Below, piece by piece: positions 33,166 through 44,520 of a DNA stretch of 64,000 bases (positions are counted from its first letter, which is position 1; each line of letters starts with the position of its first letter). The position numbers were made by a program, and so were the translations under genes. The stretch comes from Darksidea phi. Its lineage: Eukaryota > Ascomycota > Dothideomycetes > Pleosporales > Lentitheciaceae. The stretch covers positions 593,994 through 657,993 of the forward strand of contig JASJFT010000002.1 in assembly GCA_030770425.1 (NCBI GenBank), written 5' to 3'. The notes below the pieces were generated by a model. It saw only the letters and a program-made list of their open reading frames with translations. It had not been told where the DNA came from and made no database searches.

Positions 33166-33971
33166 CTAATCTCGCCTCCGTTCGTGCTTTTCGTAAGGCG
33201 ACCTGCTTCTCCACCTCCTATGCCTGCCCTTTTCACGGGAAAGAGATCGGTCGTCCCGGGAGTGTCGCTCCCTACGACGTCCGCCACCATCGTCTCGCCA
33301 CCTATGCTCATGATCCCGGTCCCTGTCTCCATCCCTCCTTCTCTCACGCGACCGTGACCGATCCCGTCGTTTGTCACGACGATCCCTCGACCCACTGCGC
33401 GATCTGTGTCTCCTTCTACGGTCTCGGCGATCGTCGTCGTCCCTGTGCCTCTTGGGGCGCTCTTTCCTCTCTTTTCGCTTTCTCTCGCTGTCTCCTTCTT
33501 TGGCCTTCTCATCCATGGCCTTCTCCACATCCGCTTCATGTGCTTTTTGGCCAAGTGGTGTCAAGTTCGCGTTCGTGGAGGTTCGATCCGGTACCGGAAG
33601 CCCCATGGCGCGTAGCATGGCATCTTCTTCAGCCTCTTTCAGTTTGCGTTTTTCTTCAGCAAGCTTCTCGGCGGCCGTGCGGCCGTCGTCGTCGCGGTTG
33701 CCTTTGGTGTACCAGTTGAGATCCTTGTTTTGCTGCCAGCGGCCTACAGCTAGAATGGTGGGTTAGTAGCTGCTCATTAAGGGACAGGAGGTGTGACATA
33801 CGCGCCATGAGGGAGTGGCCGAGGTAATTTTCGCGCTGCGCATCTTGCTTGACGTCTTCCCATTTGAAGTCGGCGCGGCCGCCGCTGGAGCCATGTTAGT
33901 GGTGGCTACAGTAGGATGTTTATGGGTGTTTACCGGCTGCCTTCTTTGCGCACAGTCTGGACGAGGTCCAT
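33166..33971 (-). CDS. MMtag-domain protein (multiple myeloma tumour-associated 2-like)
   Basis: Three exons on the minus strand, 33971-33934, 33884-33802 and 33749-33166; 234 aa. The N-terminus carries the MMtag block, [20 protein letters not shown], then HSLMAPVGRWQ and LNWYTKG, assembled over both introns. The C-terminal half is an Arg/Asp/Ser-rich RS-like tract ([19 protein letters not shown]), suggesting a nuclear RNA-processing environment. The biochemical role of the family is not established. It converges on the amidase (90 bp between stops) and diverges from MED6 (235 bp). Confidence 0.85.
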
Positions 33972-34206
33972 AGTGAGGTTATGGTTGTAGTTGTGGGGGT
34001 GGTTGTGTTGAAAGTGCTAAGGCGGCAAGTCAGGCGCGGAGCGAAAGGCGGAGGTTTTGGTCTCTCCCGCAGCACGTACCCTCCCCCGCGTCACGTCAAC
34101 GCGCCGCCTTCCCGCACCTCAAGCACTCGACCCTCTTCGCTGAATCCCATCCTCACTCCAGCCCTTCCAAGCAACCAATCTAACTAAGCACCAACAACCA
34201 CCCGAA

Positions 34207-35280
34207 ATGGCTCCGCAGCCCGCTCCCCTCGACGAAACCGAATTTGACCAGCCTTGGCTCCTCCACGAACTCCCCGGCGGCAACCTCAATAGCAACTCGA
34301 TCCTCTGGTATTTCATGAACTCGCCGTTCTTCGACAGAACCGCCAACAATAGCGCCCTTGTGAACCAGCTACGCGGCCATCCAGACGGCATGGCCATCAT
34401 GTTCAACCGGCAAGCCTTCGAGGAGCGTCTGGGCAAGTTCCCGGGCGGCGTGCAGTACGTGTGCGTGGCAGAGCCGCAGGGTCCGGGTCAGCCGTTCGTG
34501 GTGCAGAGGCAGTTCAAGACTGTGAACAGGGAGACGGGGCGGCCCGTTATCCAGGTCCAGGCAACGTACTATACGCAGGGGACCAAGATCTTCATGGCGC
34601 CGAGCCTGATGGACGTGGTGCAGTTGAGGCTCCTCACTACCGCGACACAGCTCCAAGAAGCGTATGATCTGTCCAAGAACCTTTCCCACTTTGCACCCGG
34701 AACAGGCCACTCGTACCTTCCTCCCGCATACGAGCTGCCCAAGACTGCGTCCACGACGAGCCGCATCGGCAGTCCCTCTCTTGCCGCGACCGAACCCGCC
34801 GACGCGCCCGTATCGCAGACCCAACGCGCCGTTGAGCCGGGCGAGACAGGGGACGTCTTCTCAGATAACCTCTTCCTCCGATCCCTTCATTACACCAACG
34901 AGTACTACAGCGAGTTCATGGACGAAAACCCGCTGCAGGGCGAGCCGGGTTCCTTCGTCTACACCAACACACACGGCGCTGTGAATGCGCGTAACAAAGC
35001 GCAGGAGAAGCAACAGGAGCAGCAGAAACAGCAGAAACAGCAGAAGGCAGCACAGGCCGCGTCCGATGAAGCAGCCGCTCTTGCAGCCGCAAACGTCAAA
35101 ACCGAGACCCAAAGCACGGTGAACTCCGTCGCTGCCACACCTAAGGCGGGTGCTGTCGCTACGCCCGCCGCTCTAGACCCCCTGAGCCGAAAAGGCAGTG
35201 TAGCGAGTGTGCCCAAGATCAAGAGGAAGAAGAGCAAAGGCGTAGGCACACCAGTCACGCCCACGGCGCCGCAGTTCTGA
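34207..35280 (+). CDS. MED6: Mediator complex subunit 6
   Basis: Single exon, 357 aa. The conserved Med6 domain covers about residues 15-175: FDQPWLLHE, ILWYFMNSPFFDRTANN, VQYVCVAEP, and the VIQVQATYYTQGTKIFMAPS segment that defines the family. A Gln/Ala-rich region follows (about 262-285), then a basic Ser-rich C-terminus (KIKRKKSKG), which may act as a nuclear localisation signal. Med6 is a head-module subunit of Mediator, bridging activators and RNA polymerase II. It shares a short divergent promoter with the MMtag gene. Confidence 0.93.
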   Translation: MAPQPAPLDETEFDQPWLLHELPGGNLNSNSILWYFMNSPFFDRTANNSALVNQLRGHPDGMAIMFNRQAFEERLGKFPGGVQYVCVAEPQGPGQPFVVQRQFKTVNRETGRPVIQVQATYYTQGTKIFMAPSLMDVVQLRLLTTATQLQEAYDLSKNLSHFAPGTGHSYLPPAYELPKTASTTSRIGSPSLAATEPADAPVSQTQRAVEPGETGDVFSDNLFLRSLHYTNEYYSEFMDENPLQGEPGSFVYTNTHGAVNARNKAQEKQQEQQKQQKQQKAAQAASDEAAALAAANVKTETQSTVNSVAATPKAGAVATPAALDPLSRKGSVASVPKIKRKKSKGVGTPVTPTAPQF

Positions 35281-36211
35281 ATTTTCTCTCCTCGGACCCT
35301 CTAAAAACAAGGCAAAAAAACTGGCGTTCTGACATCTCTTTCCATGATACCCTGCCAACTCCTCGGCTGAAACCCGCAAGTTGGCTCAACTGTACTATTA
35401 CTATTACTACATCTACTCGGCTGCATCTAGGTGGCTTCGCTTAGCTTATCCAATTGCGCCTACGCCTCGACCCTATGTAGAACCAAATAGAACTATTGAC
35501 TCCGGCACGAAATGACTCGTTTAGTGGCACCTGACGCAAAGTCGCCGAAGCATAGTCTTGTACAGACTACCTCCTACGCGCGTGATCTGCTTCTTGCATT
35601 TACTAGTTACTATTATATTAGCTCCACAATACAAGGTTTGTAATCCCGCACGCACCCAATAGCTCACTCTTGCCTTAGTTGTCAAGTCACTAGACCACAC
35701 CATCACGACAGCAATAAGAGCAAAGTTTGAGTGGGTAAATCCCGGAGCTCCAGCGTCATCCGATATCCATCGAACAACGGCGGAGATCCCGACGGATACG
35801 AGTCTTGACTAACTAATCATCCCTACAGCACAAAGAAAGCTAAAACGCATATTTTTCCAAAGCAAAAGTTCGAACAAACGCCCCCATCATGCCATACAAT
35901 GTGCAGTTTGTTCATCCGCGCTCCCAACCCATAATGCGTTCGAGGTCTCCAGCGTTCCCAATGCATCCAAGTAACAAAAGAGAGATACCAAGGTAGTAAC
36001 GATTTGTAAGATATACAGGTCGAGAAGGCCAAGATAGAGGAGAGGGGTATCGGTGGAGGAGAGTAGAGTCGCAGCCAAGGAAAATGGTATCTCTAGCGCT
36101 ACAAATTTGAATGGGTATGGTGTTAAGGTGCCGAAAGCTCATCTTAGGTTTCAGAACAAGGTGAAAGAAAGGAAGGCCAAAAAAAGTACTCCGGGATGAA
36201 AAGTGTCAAGA
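35281..36211. other. convergent intergenic, no gene seen
   Basis: Between the MED6 stop and the kinase stop. AT-richer than the flanking genes; it probably holds the two 3' UTRs. Minus-strand ORFs of 60-76 codons around 35890-36140 overlap each other in different frames and are not supported. Confidence 0.5.
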
Positions 36212-38131
36212 CTACAAGTGGAGGTCATTCCAACCTCCAACCCACTCAAGGTCGCCGATATCATGAACCAGCGTCGGTTCGTTGTGATGTCGCCAATCCT
36301 TCTTCATATTCCACATGTCCTTGGGCTTCTCCCACACGCCAGCATTTTCATGTTGGCTTGGGCCCCAGTGGATCGGGCGTCTCCAGCTGCCAGTTCGGCT
36401 TCGCTTCCGGGCCGAGTTGGGAGTTGGCTGCGGTGCCTTGGGTGATTTAACCGCCTTCTGTGGTGTCTGTTGCTGATTGCGTCTACGGTCGCCAAGCGCG
36501 GCCCACTTGTCGGCGGCGCTACGTTTGGGCGGAGGGGAGTAACGAGGCGCTGCTTGGGTGTGCTCTTCGAAAATGAATCCCGTCTGCTCGCTGACGTGGT
36601 TGACTGCGCTACGGTTCTGCTTGGGAGACGGGCTCCTGCGGTTGTTGACGATGGCAGGGTTCTTCAGCTCCGAAAGGCCGCCGCGAGGGGTAGAGACACC
36701 GGATCCGCTCTCGGATACGACCGGCCTCTCTTTCTTCTTGCCACTGGGGGTGTAGCTGTTCTCAATCTCAGCGATGAATTGCTCCTCGTCTTCCTCATCC
36801 CAAAGATCGCTCCAGCTCTTGGACATGACATCACGCTTCTTGCCAAATACGGATGCCATGCTGTTGAACGGCCGAGCAGCGTTGGCAGGAAGAGAGCCCG
36901 AGATGGGAACTGGTCGGGACCGGTTGATCTTGATTGGGTCCGGACCATTGACGTCAGTAGACTTGAAGGACAAACCCAGGCCGGAGTCGACGAATGAGAC
37001 GACAGACGCGTTGTCTGGCTTGGCCTCGTACCATGTAGCTTCGTCCCTTCCGGCGCCGGGAAAGAGGTCCTCTGCGTAAATCTCGGTATCCGGAATAGCA
37101 GACAGTTGGCGGAAGGGCTGAGGCGGGGACATGGCCAAAGCCTTGGCCCACGGGAACGACCCACCATTGTCGATCTGAGGAGTAGAGATGGAGGGAGTGC
37201 GGAGAGGCTCGCGGTTGGCGCTGGCGATAACGGTCTCGCGATCATCAGTGCAGAACTCGTCGAGGCTTTCGTCATCGGTGGTGAAGCTAATGACGCGAGC
37301 GAGAGCCTCCTTGACAAGCGACAGGTCACGCTTCTCGGGATCAATAGCGAGACAGTGCATCAACACCTCGAAGGTATCTTGAGACATATTGGGGAACACA
37401 TCGAAGAGAGACTGTCGGTCGAGAGCAAAGTCTGCATAGAGAGGGTCCGAGGCAGACGGGACAGCAAACGGATTGCGGGAAAAGAGAACGTTGAGCAGGC
37501 AGATGCCGAGTGCCCAAATGTCGGCCTTGGCGGTAGAGTAGCCGGCGCTGGTGGGATCATATTGCTCCGGAGCCATGTAGCGGTCACTACCGACGGCAAC
37601 CTCCCACGACCAGGCGTCGGTGGTAGCAAGGCCAAAGTCACCGAGCTTCATTGAACCAGACTGGGTGAGGAAAATGTTCTCCGGCTTGATGTCGCGGTGG
37701 TAGATGCCCTTGGAGTGCATGAACTCGACCGCGCCGACCAGCTGGAACATGAAGTCGCGGACATGCTCCGTTTCGAGCGGGCCCTTGCCGAGGCGGATGG
37801 CTTCATACAGGTCACCATTCGAGCAGAACTCGAGAACCAGGTAGATGTGGTTGGTGGTCTCGAAGGACTGAAGCAAGTTGACAACATTGGGGTGCGAGCT
37901 GAGGCGGAGGTGGATGCCTAGTTCCTCGGAGCGCTCGTCAACAGCAAAGGCAGTAGGGCAGCCAGCAGTCGCGGTCGTCTTGGTGATGACCTTGATAGCA
38001 ACGTGCTCGTCGGTTACAAGGTCCCTGGCCTGGAAGACCATGCCAAAGGAGCCATGATTGAGGGGAGAGATAGTCTCGTATCGTCCATTGAGTACAGCAC
38101 CTGGGTGAAGCTGGTTTCGCATGCACTCCAT
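36212..38131 (-). CDS. Ser/Thr protein kinase, Ran1/Ksp1 type
   Basis: Single exon, 639 aa. The kinase domain at about residues 15-300 has all motifs: glycine loop NHGSFGMVF, AIKVI lysine, HRDIKPEN near 145, DFG near 164, and VGSDRYMAPEQYDP in the activation segment. The last motif and the early GAVLNGRYETI start are typical of the fungal Ran1 (Pat1)/Ksp1/Sks1 group, which acts in nutrient and TORC1 signalling and in meiosis control. The C-terminal 300 residues are Ser/Pro-rich and basic with a WSDLWDEEDEEQFIAEIE block. Which Ran1-like paralogue it is cannot be decided here. The upstream region is unusually long (see 38132-41294). Confidence 0.88.
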   Translation of the reverse strand: MECMRNQLHPGAVLNGRYETISPLNHGSFGMVFQARDLVTDEHVAIKVITKTTATAGCPTAFAVDERSEELGIHLRLSSHPNVVNLLQSFETTNHIYLVLEFCSNGDLYEAIRLGKGPLETEHVRDFMFQLVGAVEFMHSKGIYHRDIKPENIFLTQSGSMKLGDFGLATTDAWSWEVAVGSDRYMAPEQYDPTSAGYSTAKADIWALGICLLNVLFSRNPFAVPSASDPLYADFALDRQSLFDVFPNMSQDTFEVLMHCLAIDPEKRDLSLVKEALARVISFTTDDESLDEFCTDDRETVIASANREPLRTPSISTPQIDNGGSFPWAKALAMSPPQPFRQLSAIPDTEIYAEDLFPGAGRDEATWYEAKPDNASVVSFVDSGLGLSFKSTDVNGPDPIKINRSRPVPISGSLPANAARPFNSMASVFGKKRDVMSKSWSDLWDEEDEEQFIAEIENSYTPSGKKKERPVVSESGSGVSTPRGGLSELKNPAIVNNRRSPSPKQNRSAVNHVSEQTGFIFEEHTQAAPRYSPPPKRSAADKWAALGDRRRNQQQTPQKAVKSPKAPQPTPNSARKRSRTGSWRRPIHWGPSQHENAGVWEKPKDMWNMKKDWRHHNEPTLVHDIGDLEWVGGWNDLHL

Positions 38132-41100
38132 GGGTGGGACTCGTGAACAAGTGAGGATGGGTTGGCCGATGGGTGTCCGAAAGGTCTACCCGGTGGCGAA
38201 CGTGGGCGTGGACAGTGAAGACGATAAGCGATGAGAGATGGTACGCCGAAGTGTGAGGTCAGAGTCGTGATCAAACAAAGGGCTGACAACGGTCAACCCA
38301 CGAAGCGATAACGTAGAGCACTTTTGAGCTGTCGACGGAGCTTCACAGAAGATAGAAATAAATGGTTATGATAGTCGTCCGATCCGGGATGGGTAAAAAG
38401 CACAGAGGAGATGGTGTCGTCACGTAAACAGGCTGCAGGTTTGCAGTAGGCCGCTCCAGAAAGACGGAATCAAGGAAAAAGCCGAGGGTGATATGCACAG
38501 GAGGTCCGTCGACTGACAAAGACAAGGAAAAGCTTAAGAGAGTGTAGTGCTCATTGGCTGTATTAATTGGTATGGATAACCCGAATCGATCGGAGATGGA
38601 GGTGGTCGTGTGGAGGTGCTAGCCGTCCGGAAAAGCAAGAACGAGAGGAGGTCGCTGCGTGAAAGAGGGAGAGTCGTAAAGCGTGGAGAGGCGTGGGGGG
38701 TGCAGACAGGAGAGGCTGTCCCGAGTGTGTTTGTCGGCGGGTGCGAGTCAGAGAGACAGACTCACGAGGGGTAGCAAGAGACTCGGCGGGTGCGAGGTGC
38801 TATGGTTGGCGGCTTTCGCTGGCGGCGTCTGATCGACGGAGCATCAAACGGCTGGTCCACGAAGCTGTGTGCGGTGCGGGTCTGTCGAGGCTGGGGGTGG
38901 GATGATGGATGACGGATGATGCGAGGGCTCGGAGCGAGGTGACGACAGGGTCGGGTGTCGAGGATCGCCAGCAGATGCTCTAGGGTATCACATCAAAGGT
39001 CCAGCGTCGATAGATGCGACTAGATGGTCGTGGTGGGAGCGGTGGAGTGTGGGTGATAGGACGAGGGCGAAGGCTGAGGCGGAGGTCGGCTGGGTCGTTG
39101 TTCGAGCGAGGCAGGGCAGCAGCGGCGGTTGCGGAGGGAACGGGGAGCGAGCGGAAGGAATGGGGGCGGACGGAGGGTATTAGAGAAGCGACGAGGACGG
39201 CGGAGTATAGAGGATGGGGGAGAAAGAACGCTGGGTGCTGCGACGCAGAAACGACGACGTGGGAGTGGCAGTGGAGCAGAGATCACATAGCAAGCTTGAT
39301 GGAGGTGATGGGAAGGGTGAGAGAGCAGGCCGGCCACTTAACAAGGGAACACGGGCCCCAGACCTGGGCGGAGGCGGTCAGCTCGAGGCGCTTGGCACCA
39401 ACCAGCCGACCAGTGGGCAAGGCACTAAAATTGGCCGGGGGGGCTAGCATTGATGCGGAGCTAGCGCGCATTCCAGCAGGCGGCAGGCGACGAGGCCGGC
39501 AGAATGTCGTCGAAACTTCTCGACGGCCCCCGGCTCCCGCCTGCGCAGTCTCAGTCTCTGCGCTCTCTCCATCTCTCCATCTCTCCCCACCCCGCGCGTC
39601 ACCACCGCTTTATCCAGCCCTTTGAGGCCGTCGCTTTATCCAGCCACGGCGTCGCACCGTGTCGTGTCCCGCGCCGGCGTGGTGGAGCTGTCTGGACTGA
39701 CAATCGGGTGGCCATGAGGGCGGGCGGCGGGCGGCCACACTGAAACACCCCGGCCTGGACAACTGGGCTGTGACGGCGCCAACGAACTGCTCGCACGCCA
39801 ATTCGACCGTCGCGGCACCGATCAGCAGGAGCGCAAGCAGGGCAGCGCAGCGGCAGGGCACTGCATGGGGCACGCCACTTTCTTTGTCTCTGTGCAGCAC
39901 CGCCAACGCCGTGCAACATGCCACCTGTCCCGTCATTGGGTCAGCCCGCCGTTGATCGTTCGACGCTCTCCAGACCCTCGCCATGCCGCCGCTGATCGTC
40001 TTTCATCTGCTTCATCTCCTTTCGCTACCATGGCGCCCCGCCCGGCTCTGGACAAAAGCCATCATGGTTGCTGCCGTTTCGCGAGCTGTCAGCCGCCAAA
40101 GACCCTCAGACACGCCGTCCATAGCACAATTCATAGCGCTGGCCGACGTGGAGAGCTGCACGCCTGAGGGGGCTGCTTGGCTCAAGGCTCCCGATCAAGC
40201 CATGCAGCGTTTCATCTGGTTAGCGCTCGGCTACTCTTTTGGTACGCATCCATATCCGCCGGCCCCCTCGAGTTCCACATCTGAGCACGGCTAGCGGGAA
40301 GCAACCGGAGACGTCTTGGACTCTGGGGAACGCTCATGCTATTGCTGTCGGATCGTGGCTTCGACCCAGTGGGCAGAGTCTGCATCGCCGGAAATGAAAC
40401 TTTGTCGGTGTAGACAGCCTCGCGCGAATGGCAGCCGGAATCCAAGTGCTCTAACCTTTCCTGCACCCTCCTCGTGTGCGTTGTCCAGCTTCGGGGCATG
40501 TTGGCCGCTCTCATCGCTCCGTAGAGCTGCCGAAGGTTCCGTAGCAAGTCTTCGACTGGCCGCTCAAGGAACGCTGCAGCCCTCGTGCAGCAGCCTGCAT
40601 GGCCAAGAACTGCCGCTCTGCCACCACCGAAGGCGTGTGGAGGGCAGCCGAGCGCTACTGCAGGTAACACGCAGCCCATAGGTACCCACTCTGCCACTCA
40701 GTCCCTGAATTCCAGGCGGTGAGCTGACAGCAAAATATTCCACGGCCAACACACTGTGCTCTGGCCTATGGGATTTCGTCCATTGCTGAATTCGCGGTAC
40801 GGGCTTCCGTTTTGGAAAGTGGATCTGAAGGTGGGGCGCGGGCCGCGAACGCGCAGCATTGCAGGTGGCAGATGGCAGATGCGATGATACGAATTGTTGG
40901 TAAACAACCTCGAAGAGGCAATGCATTCAGGAGTCCCCGTCGGGCTCTATGTCATGTCCCGTGAGAGATCGGGTAAGCAACGCACTGTGGGGAGCGCAGC
41001 ATCCGGCTGTCCAGACGTCCCCATCCAGCTGCACCACCAAATTCGCAACAGCGTCAAGATGAAAACTCTTCTCCACGTTCAGACGCACGCACTGCTAGTC

Positions 41101-41294
41101 GGCAATGCTCTTATCACAGGCCTGCACAACTAAATCATCACCCACCGCTAATTTTGAACTTCTCAGCGTGGACACGGGCTGTTCGCACCAACCAGCGTTG
41201 ATTTCCATGCACCACCCGGCACTGTCGAGGAATTCCTAAAAATTTTCCTTCACCGCCCTACACCGCTCCCAAACATCAACAAACCGCGACAACA
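38132..41294. other. 3.2 kb without a supported gene
   Basis: This is the largest gap in the window, between the kinase start (-) and UTR4 (+). On the minus strand 38900-39350 is strongly pyrimidine-rich (CT and CCT runs), like long fungal promoters or leaders. GC-rich ORFs on both strands (39014-39625, 39599-39984, 39983-40294, 40212-40697 and others) overlap heavily in all frames, lack domains and look like composition artefacts. A non-coding RNA, a long leader with upstream ORFs for the kinase, or a decayed gene are all possible; I can support none. Confidence 0.5.
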
Positions 41295-43279
41295 ATGTCT
41301 CCCGCCTCGCTCAGTCGCGAGCGTTGGGGGGATGCCCACGTCGTCCTCCTCGATATCGGTACGTCCACTTCGTCTAGCCACGAGAAGCGTTCGCGAGCGT
41401 CGTCTGCACCCAGCCCCGTCGCGACACTGCATGCAGCTGGTCCGGGCCTGGCCTGGCCAGCCTCCGCCACAAACAGAAAACAGGAGCACGCGACGAAAAC
41501 GCGATCGTCTGTGAGACTGCGGTGCATCCGCTGCACCCCAGACTCTGCCACCTCCCAGCCATTCGACGCCGCGACCCGCCTCAGCGCAACCTCCAGCACT
41601 GACAGAGCCTTATAGAAGGGACCATCTCCTCCATCTCATTCGTCAAACAAGTCCTGGTCAGTCTGTCCTGTTCCGCCAGCTAGTCATTGTCTTGATCGTC
41701 GTCTTGAGGCGCTGCTTCCCCGCATCACACGCAAGTGCCTTGTGACACCATCCACCTCCAGTCGAGCTTCAGACGGCCCGCACTCCCAACCCCTTGGTAT
41801 CTCCCGACTAGTTCTCTCGTGGTGATCGCTGATCACGCGCGCTGGTTGCATAGGGGCATCAACACGATACTTACAGCATCTGTAGTATGCCTACGCCTTC
41901 GACCGGCTCACAGCGCTAGCACGCAACTCTTGGGATGATCCGGCCTTTCAAAACACAATTGCGGAGTTTCCGGAAGAGACGAGGCCGAACGCCGAAACGC
42001 TGCTAGCTCATGTGGAGGATCTGACGCGTAGAGACGTCAAGGCCGTGTATCTGAAGCAGCCCCAAGGTGGGTCTTTCCTTGCGTTCCTATCAAAGTCTAT
42101 GCCTCCCAGCATCTTCGAGGTCCATCCTGGTGATCAGCGCCACGTCGACAGCCGTAGCCGCCATCTCCGCTACAACTCTAGTGGTTATCGGTCTCCGATG
42201 TGCCGGCAACTGTAGCCGAGAGGCATGCTCCCTGCCATATTCGTCATCGTATCATCGCACACGTCGGGATGCTGAGTTGCTTCTTGTCAGCTTCTTTGCG
42301 TTTGCCATTCATATCCGTCATCGCTGCTATATCGAATATACCTATACTATCCACTCCACCGCGATTGCTTGATCGCTTCTCTTGATATTGCTGCGCCCGC
42401 AATGCGCTGAAGATACCGTGCCTTACTACGGACCACTAACCACACCATCAGGCAGGCTATGGAAGACCGGCTACGATAACGGCGAGCTCAAGACCCCGCT
42501 CTTCGAAGATGTGATCCCGACCTTGGAAGCTTGGAAGAACGCTGGTAAAACCTTGGTTGTCTTCTCGTCTGGCAGCGTGCAGGCCCAGCACCAGTTCTTC
42601 TCAGTGGTCGAAGATGGCGAGACAACACGGGACCTCAAACCCCTTTTCGCAGCCCATTTCGACCCTACAATAGCGGGGTCTAAGCTTGAAAGGAGCTCGT
42701 ATGAGAAGATATGTGCGGAGTTGGGCCAGGAACCTAACAAAGTGACCTTTCTCACCGACAATGTAAAAGGTACGTGAAATACTTTTACTTCATGCGCGAT
42801 GCACTGCCCTCCTCTTGTCGTTCGTACCGACTACGCGGTGTTGCGCCCACCCTGGTCATTGCGCGTTGTTTCGCCATGAAACAACTCCGATAAATTACTC
42901 GGTCGGCCCGCTCAGCACTAAACCATGACCTATTAATATGGCCGAAACACCACGTATGCCGACCTCAACACTTGTCATCAAAACAAGCCTTGCGTCATCG
43001 CGCACCCATCAATCTACGCAGACGACGCGAGCCCCGAGCCCATGTTCCCAAGTGCCGGTGATGTCAAGCACCCTTCGCAATCTCCTCTTTGAGCAATTCA
43101 GATTACCCCGCATACACAGCACTATGAGCACTTTGCTGACATGCATGTAAACAGAAGCAGAAGCTGCGGATGATGCCGGAGTGTACGCCATCCTCGTTGA
43201 TCGACCGGGCAACGCGGCTTTGCCGATCGAAGCCAGGGAGCGTTTCGCAGTCATTCAGAAGTTGACAGACCTCCCGTAA
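41295..43279 (+). CDS. UTR4: enolase-phosphatase E1 (methionine salvage)
   Basis: Five exons, 41295-41358, 41616-41656, 41886-42066, 42452-42769 and 43155-43279; 242 aa, normal for this enzyme. HAD motifs: the nucleophile Asp in LLDIEGTISS (about residue 20, spliced), VVFSSGS as motif II, the Lys region SKLERSSYEKI, and TDNVKEAEAADDAG as the acidic motif. It converts 2,3-diketo-5-methylthiopentyl-1-phosphate to the aci-reductone in the methionine salvage pathway. Each junction keeps phase and joins conserved blocks. The introns (257, 229, 385 and 385 bp) are much longer than the roughly 50 bp introns of other genes in the window, so a missed small exon or wrong junction is possible, though the product reads as complete. 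Confidence 0.88.
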
Positions 43280-43785
43280 GCGGCGATGTTGAAACAGAGG
43301 CACAAAGTAAGGATCCAAGTCATTACCGGATCAGGTGGGTTTCGAGAGAAGGACTGTGGTATGGTTTCAGTATGCTACGAAAGGCAGACACTCCTATACA
43401 AGAATGTATCTCGTGTTTCTGAGTTAAACCAGCATTCCAAGCACCTACTAGCTTTACATGATTGCTTCAAAGTCTCCATTCCTGCAACCGTTGTTCCAAC
43501 ATCCATTCGCTGCTATCTCCACTCGTGCCTCTAAACCAATAAAGACGTGGCGACTCACTGCCATGTCGTCAATCCGGGACATGTGTTGAAGCACACACTC
43601 AGAATGTGTGCATTTGCGTCGCGTTACGTTGCGCTGTACTTGGTAAGTACAATAGTGGGATGCGGGGTGGCGGCATGTACAACAGTAACAGTGGTGTGAG
43701 ATGGTGCGAAACGAGCATCGCTTCAGAGCAAAGGGACGAGAAACTCACTCCACCATCACGCATCCGGTTCGTGGTGGACTTCTCC

Positions 43786-43844
43786 ACATGCATTGCATTG
43801 CACTGCATTGCATTGCGGTACAAAGGACAGAGTAGAGTAGAGTA
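43786..43844. repeat. GCATT and AGAGT tandem microsatellites
   Basis: A run of gcattgcattgcactgcatt units is followed by agtagagtagagtag. Both are short imperfect pentamer arrays. The motif ccatcacgcat occurs just before (about 43753) and again near 43922. Confidence 0.7.
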
Positions 43845-44121
43845 GCCTGATTGCCTTGGGTTTCTTGTAGGGCGCCCATAAGGGTGAGGTGGATGGCAGG
43901 AATGGGGATCGATCACACCACCATCACGCATTGCAGCGGCGGTGGCAGCGGCAGCGGCTCGCAGAGTACGTACGGTAGTTTTGGGGTTAATACTTAGGAC
44001 GGGTGATTGGGGTCTTGGGACGTATTTTGTGGGTATCGGTGGTGAGGGGTGTAGGAGGGGGCTTGGTGGTGGTGTTTGGGTGGTTGGGCTGGGTTGGATG
44101 GATGGATGGGATCATAGCACT

Positions 44122-44140
44122 ACTTACTTACTTACTTACC
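44122..44140. repeat. CTTA tetranucleotide repeat
   Basis: About four copies of ctta (acttacttacttacttac) at the end of a G-rich stretch. Confidence 0.65.
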
Positions 44141-44475
44141 CATTGCCGTTGTGCGTGTGGGCTTGGTATTAATATTAATGCAATGTGTTGGGTTTTTAGA
44201 TTATTTTTAGTGGCTTTTGTGCGGTAGAAGAAAAAGAGGCCGAGTAGTAAAGGGTATGGATGAGTAATAGGTATGTCTGGGGATGTTCATGGCAACGTTC
44301 AAGCAAGCTAATTGTGAAGAGATGATGGATTTTAACTCGAAAATGTATCCAGGTCTTGCAACATGGCTGTCTGTCTGTCCAATAATGACCGGCGACAGCT
44401 AAACCAACTACACGGGGGCGGAAATGATAGAGGAGTAAATAATGGAAAGATGCCAGCAGCTTTCCTGTCATTGCT

Positions 44476-44514
44476 AACCAGCCAACCAACCAGCCAACCA
44501 ACCGCCCCCCCGGC
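44476..44514. repeat. CCAA/CCAG repeat and C7 run near the ASXH stop
   Basis: Units of ccaaccaaccagccaaccaa and a run of C, lying in the probable 3' UTR of the ASXH gene. Confidence 0.65.
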
Positions 44515-44520
44515 AGCCAC

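Larger units (their letters stand above)
43280..44520. other. intergenic with simple repeats
   Basis: About 1.2 kb between UTR4 (+) and the ASXH gene (-). It holds the simple repeats listed separately. Overlapping ORFs on both strands have biased composition and no domain. Confidence 0.5.

Noticed and set aside
39014..40697. Several ORFs of 100-200 codons in the gap upstream of the kinase
   Set aside because: They overlap in many frames on both strands, are dominated by Arg/Pro/Ser/Gly from GC-rich sequence, and show no domain or splice logic.
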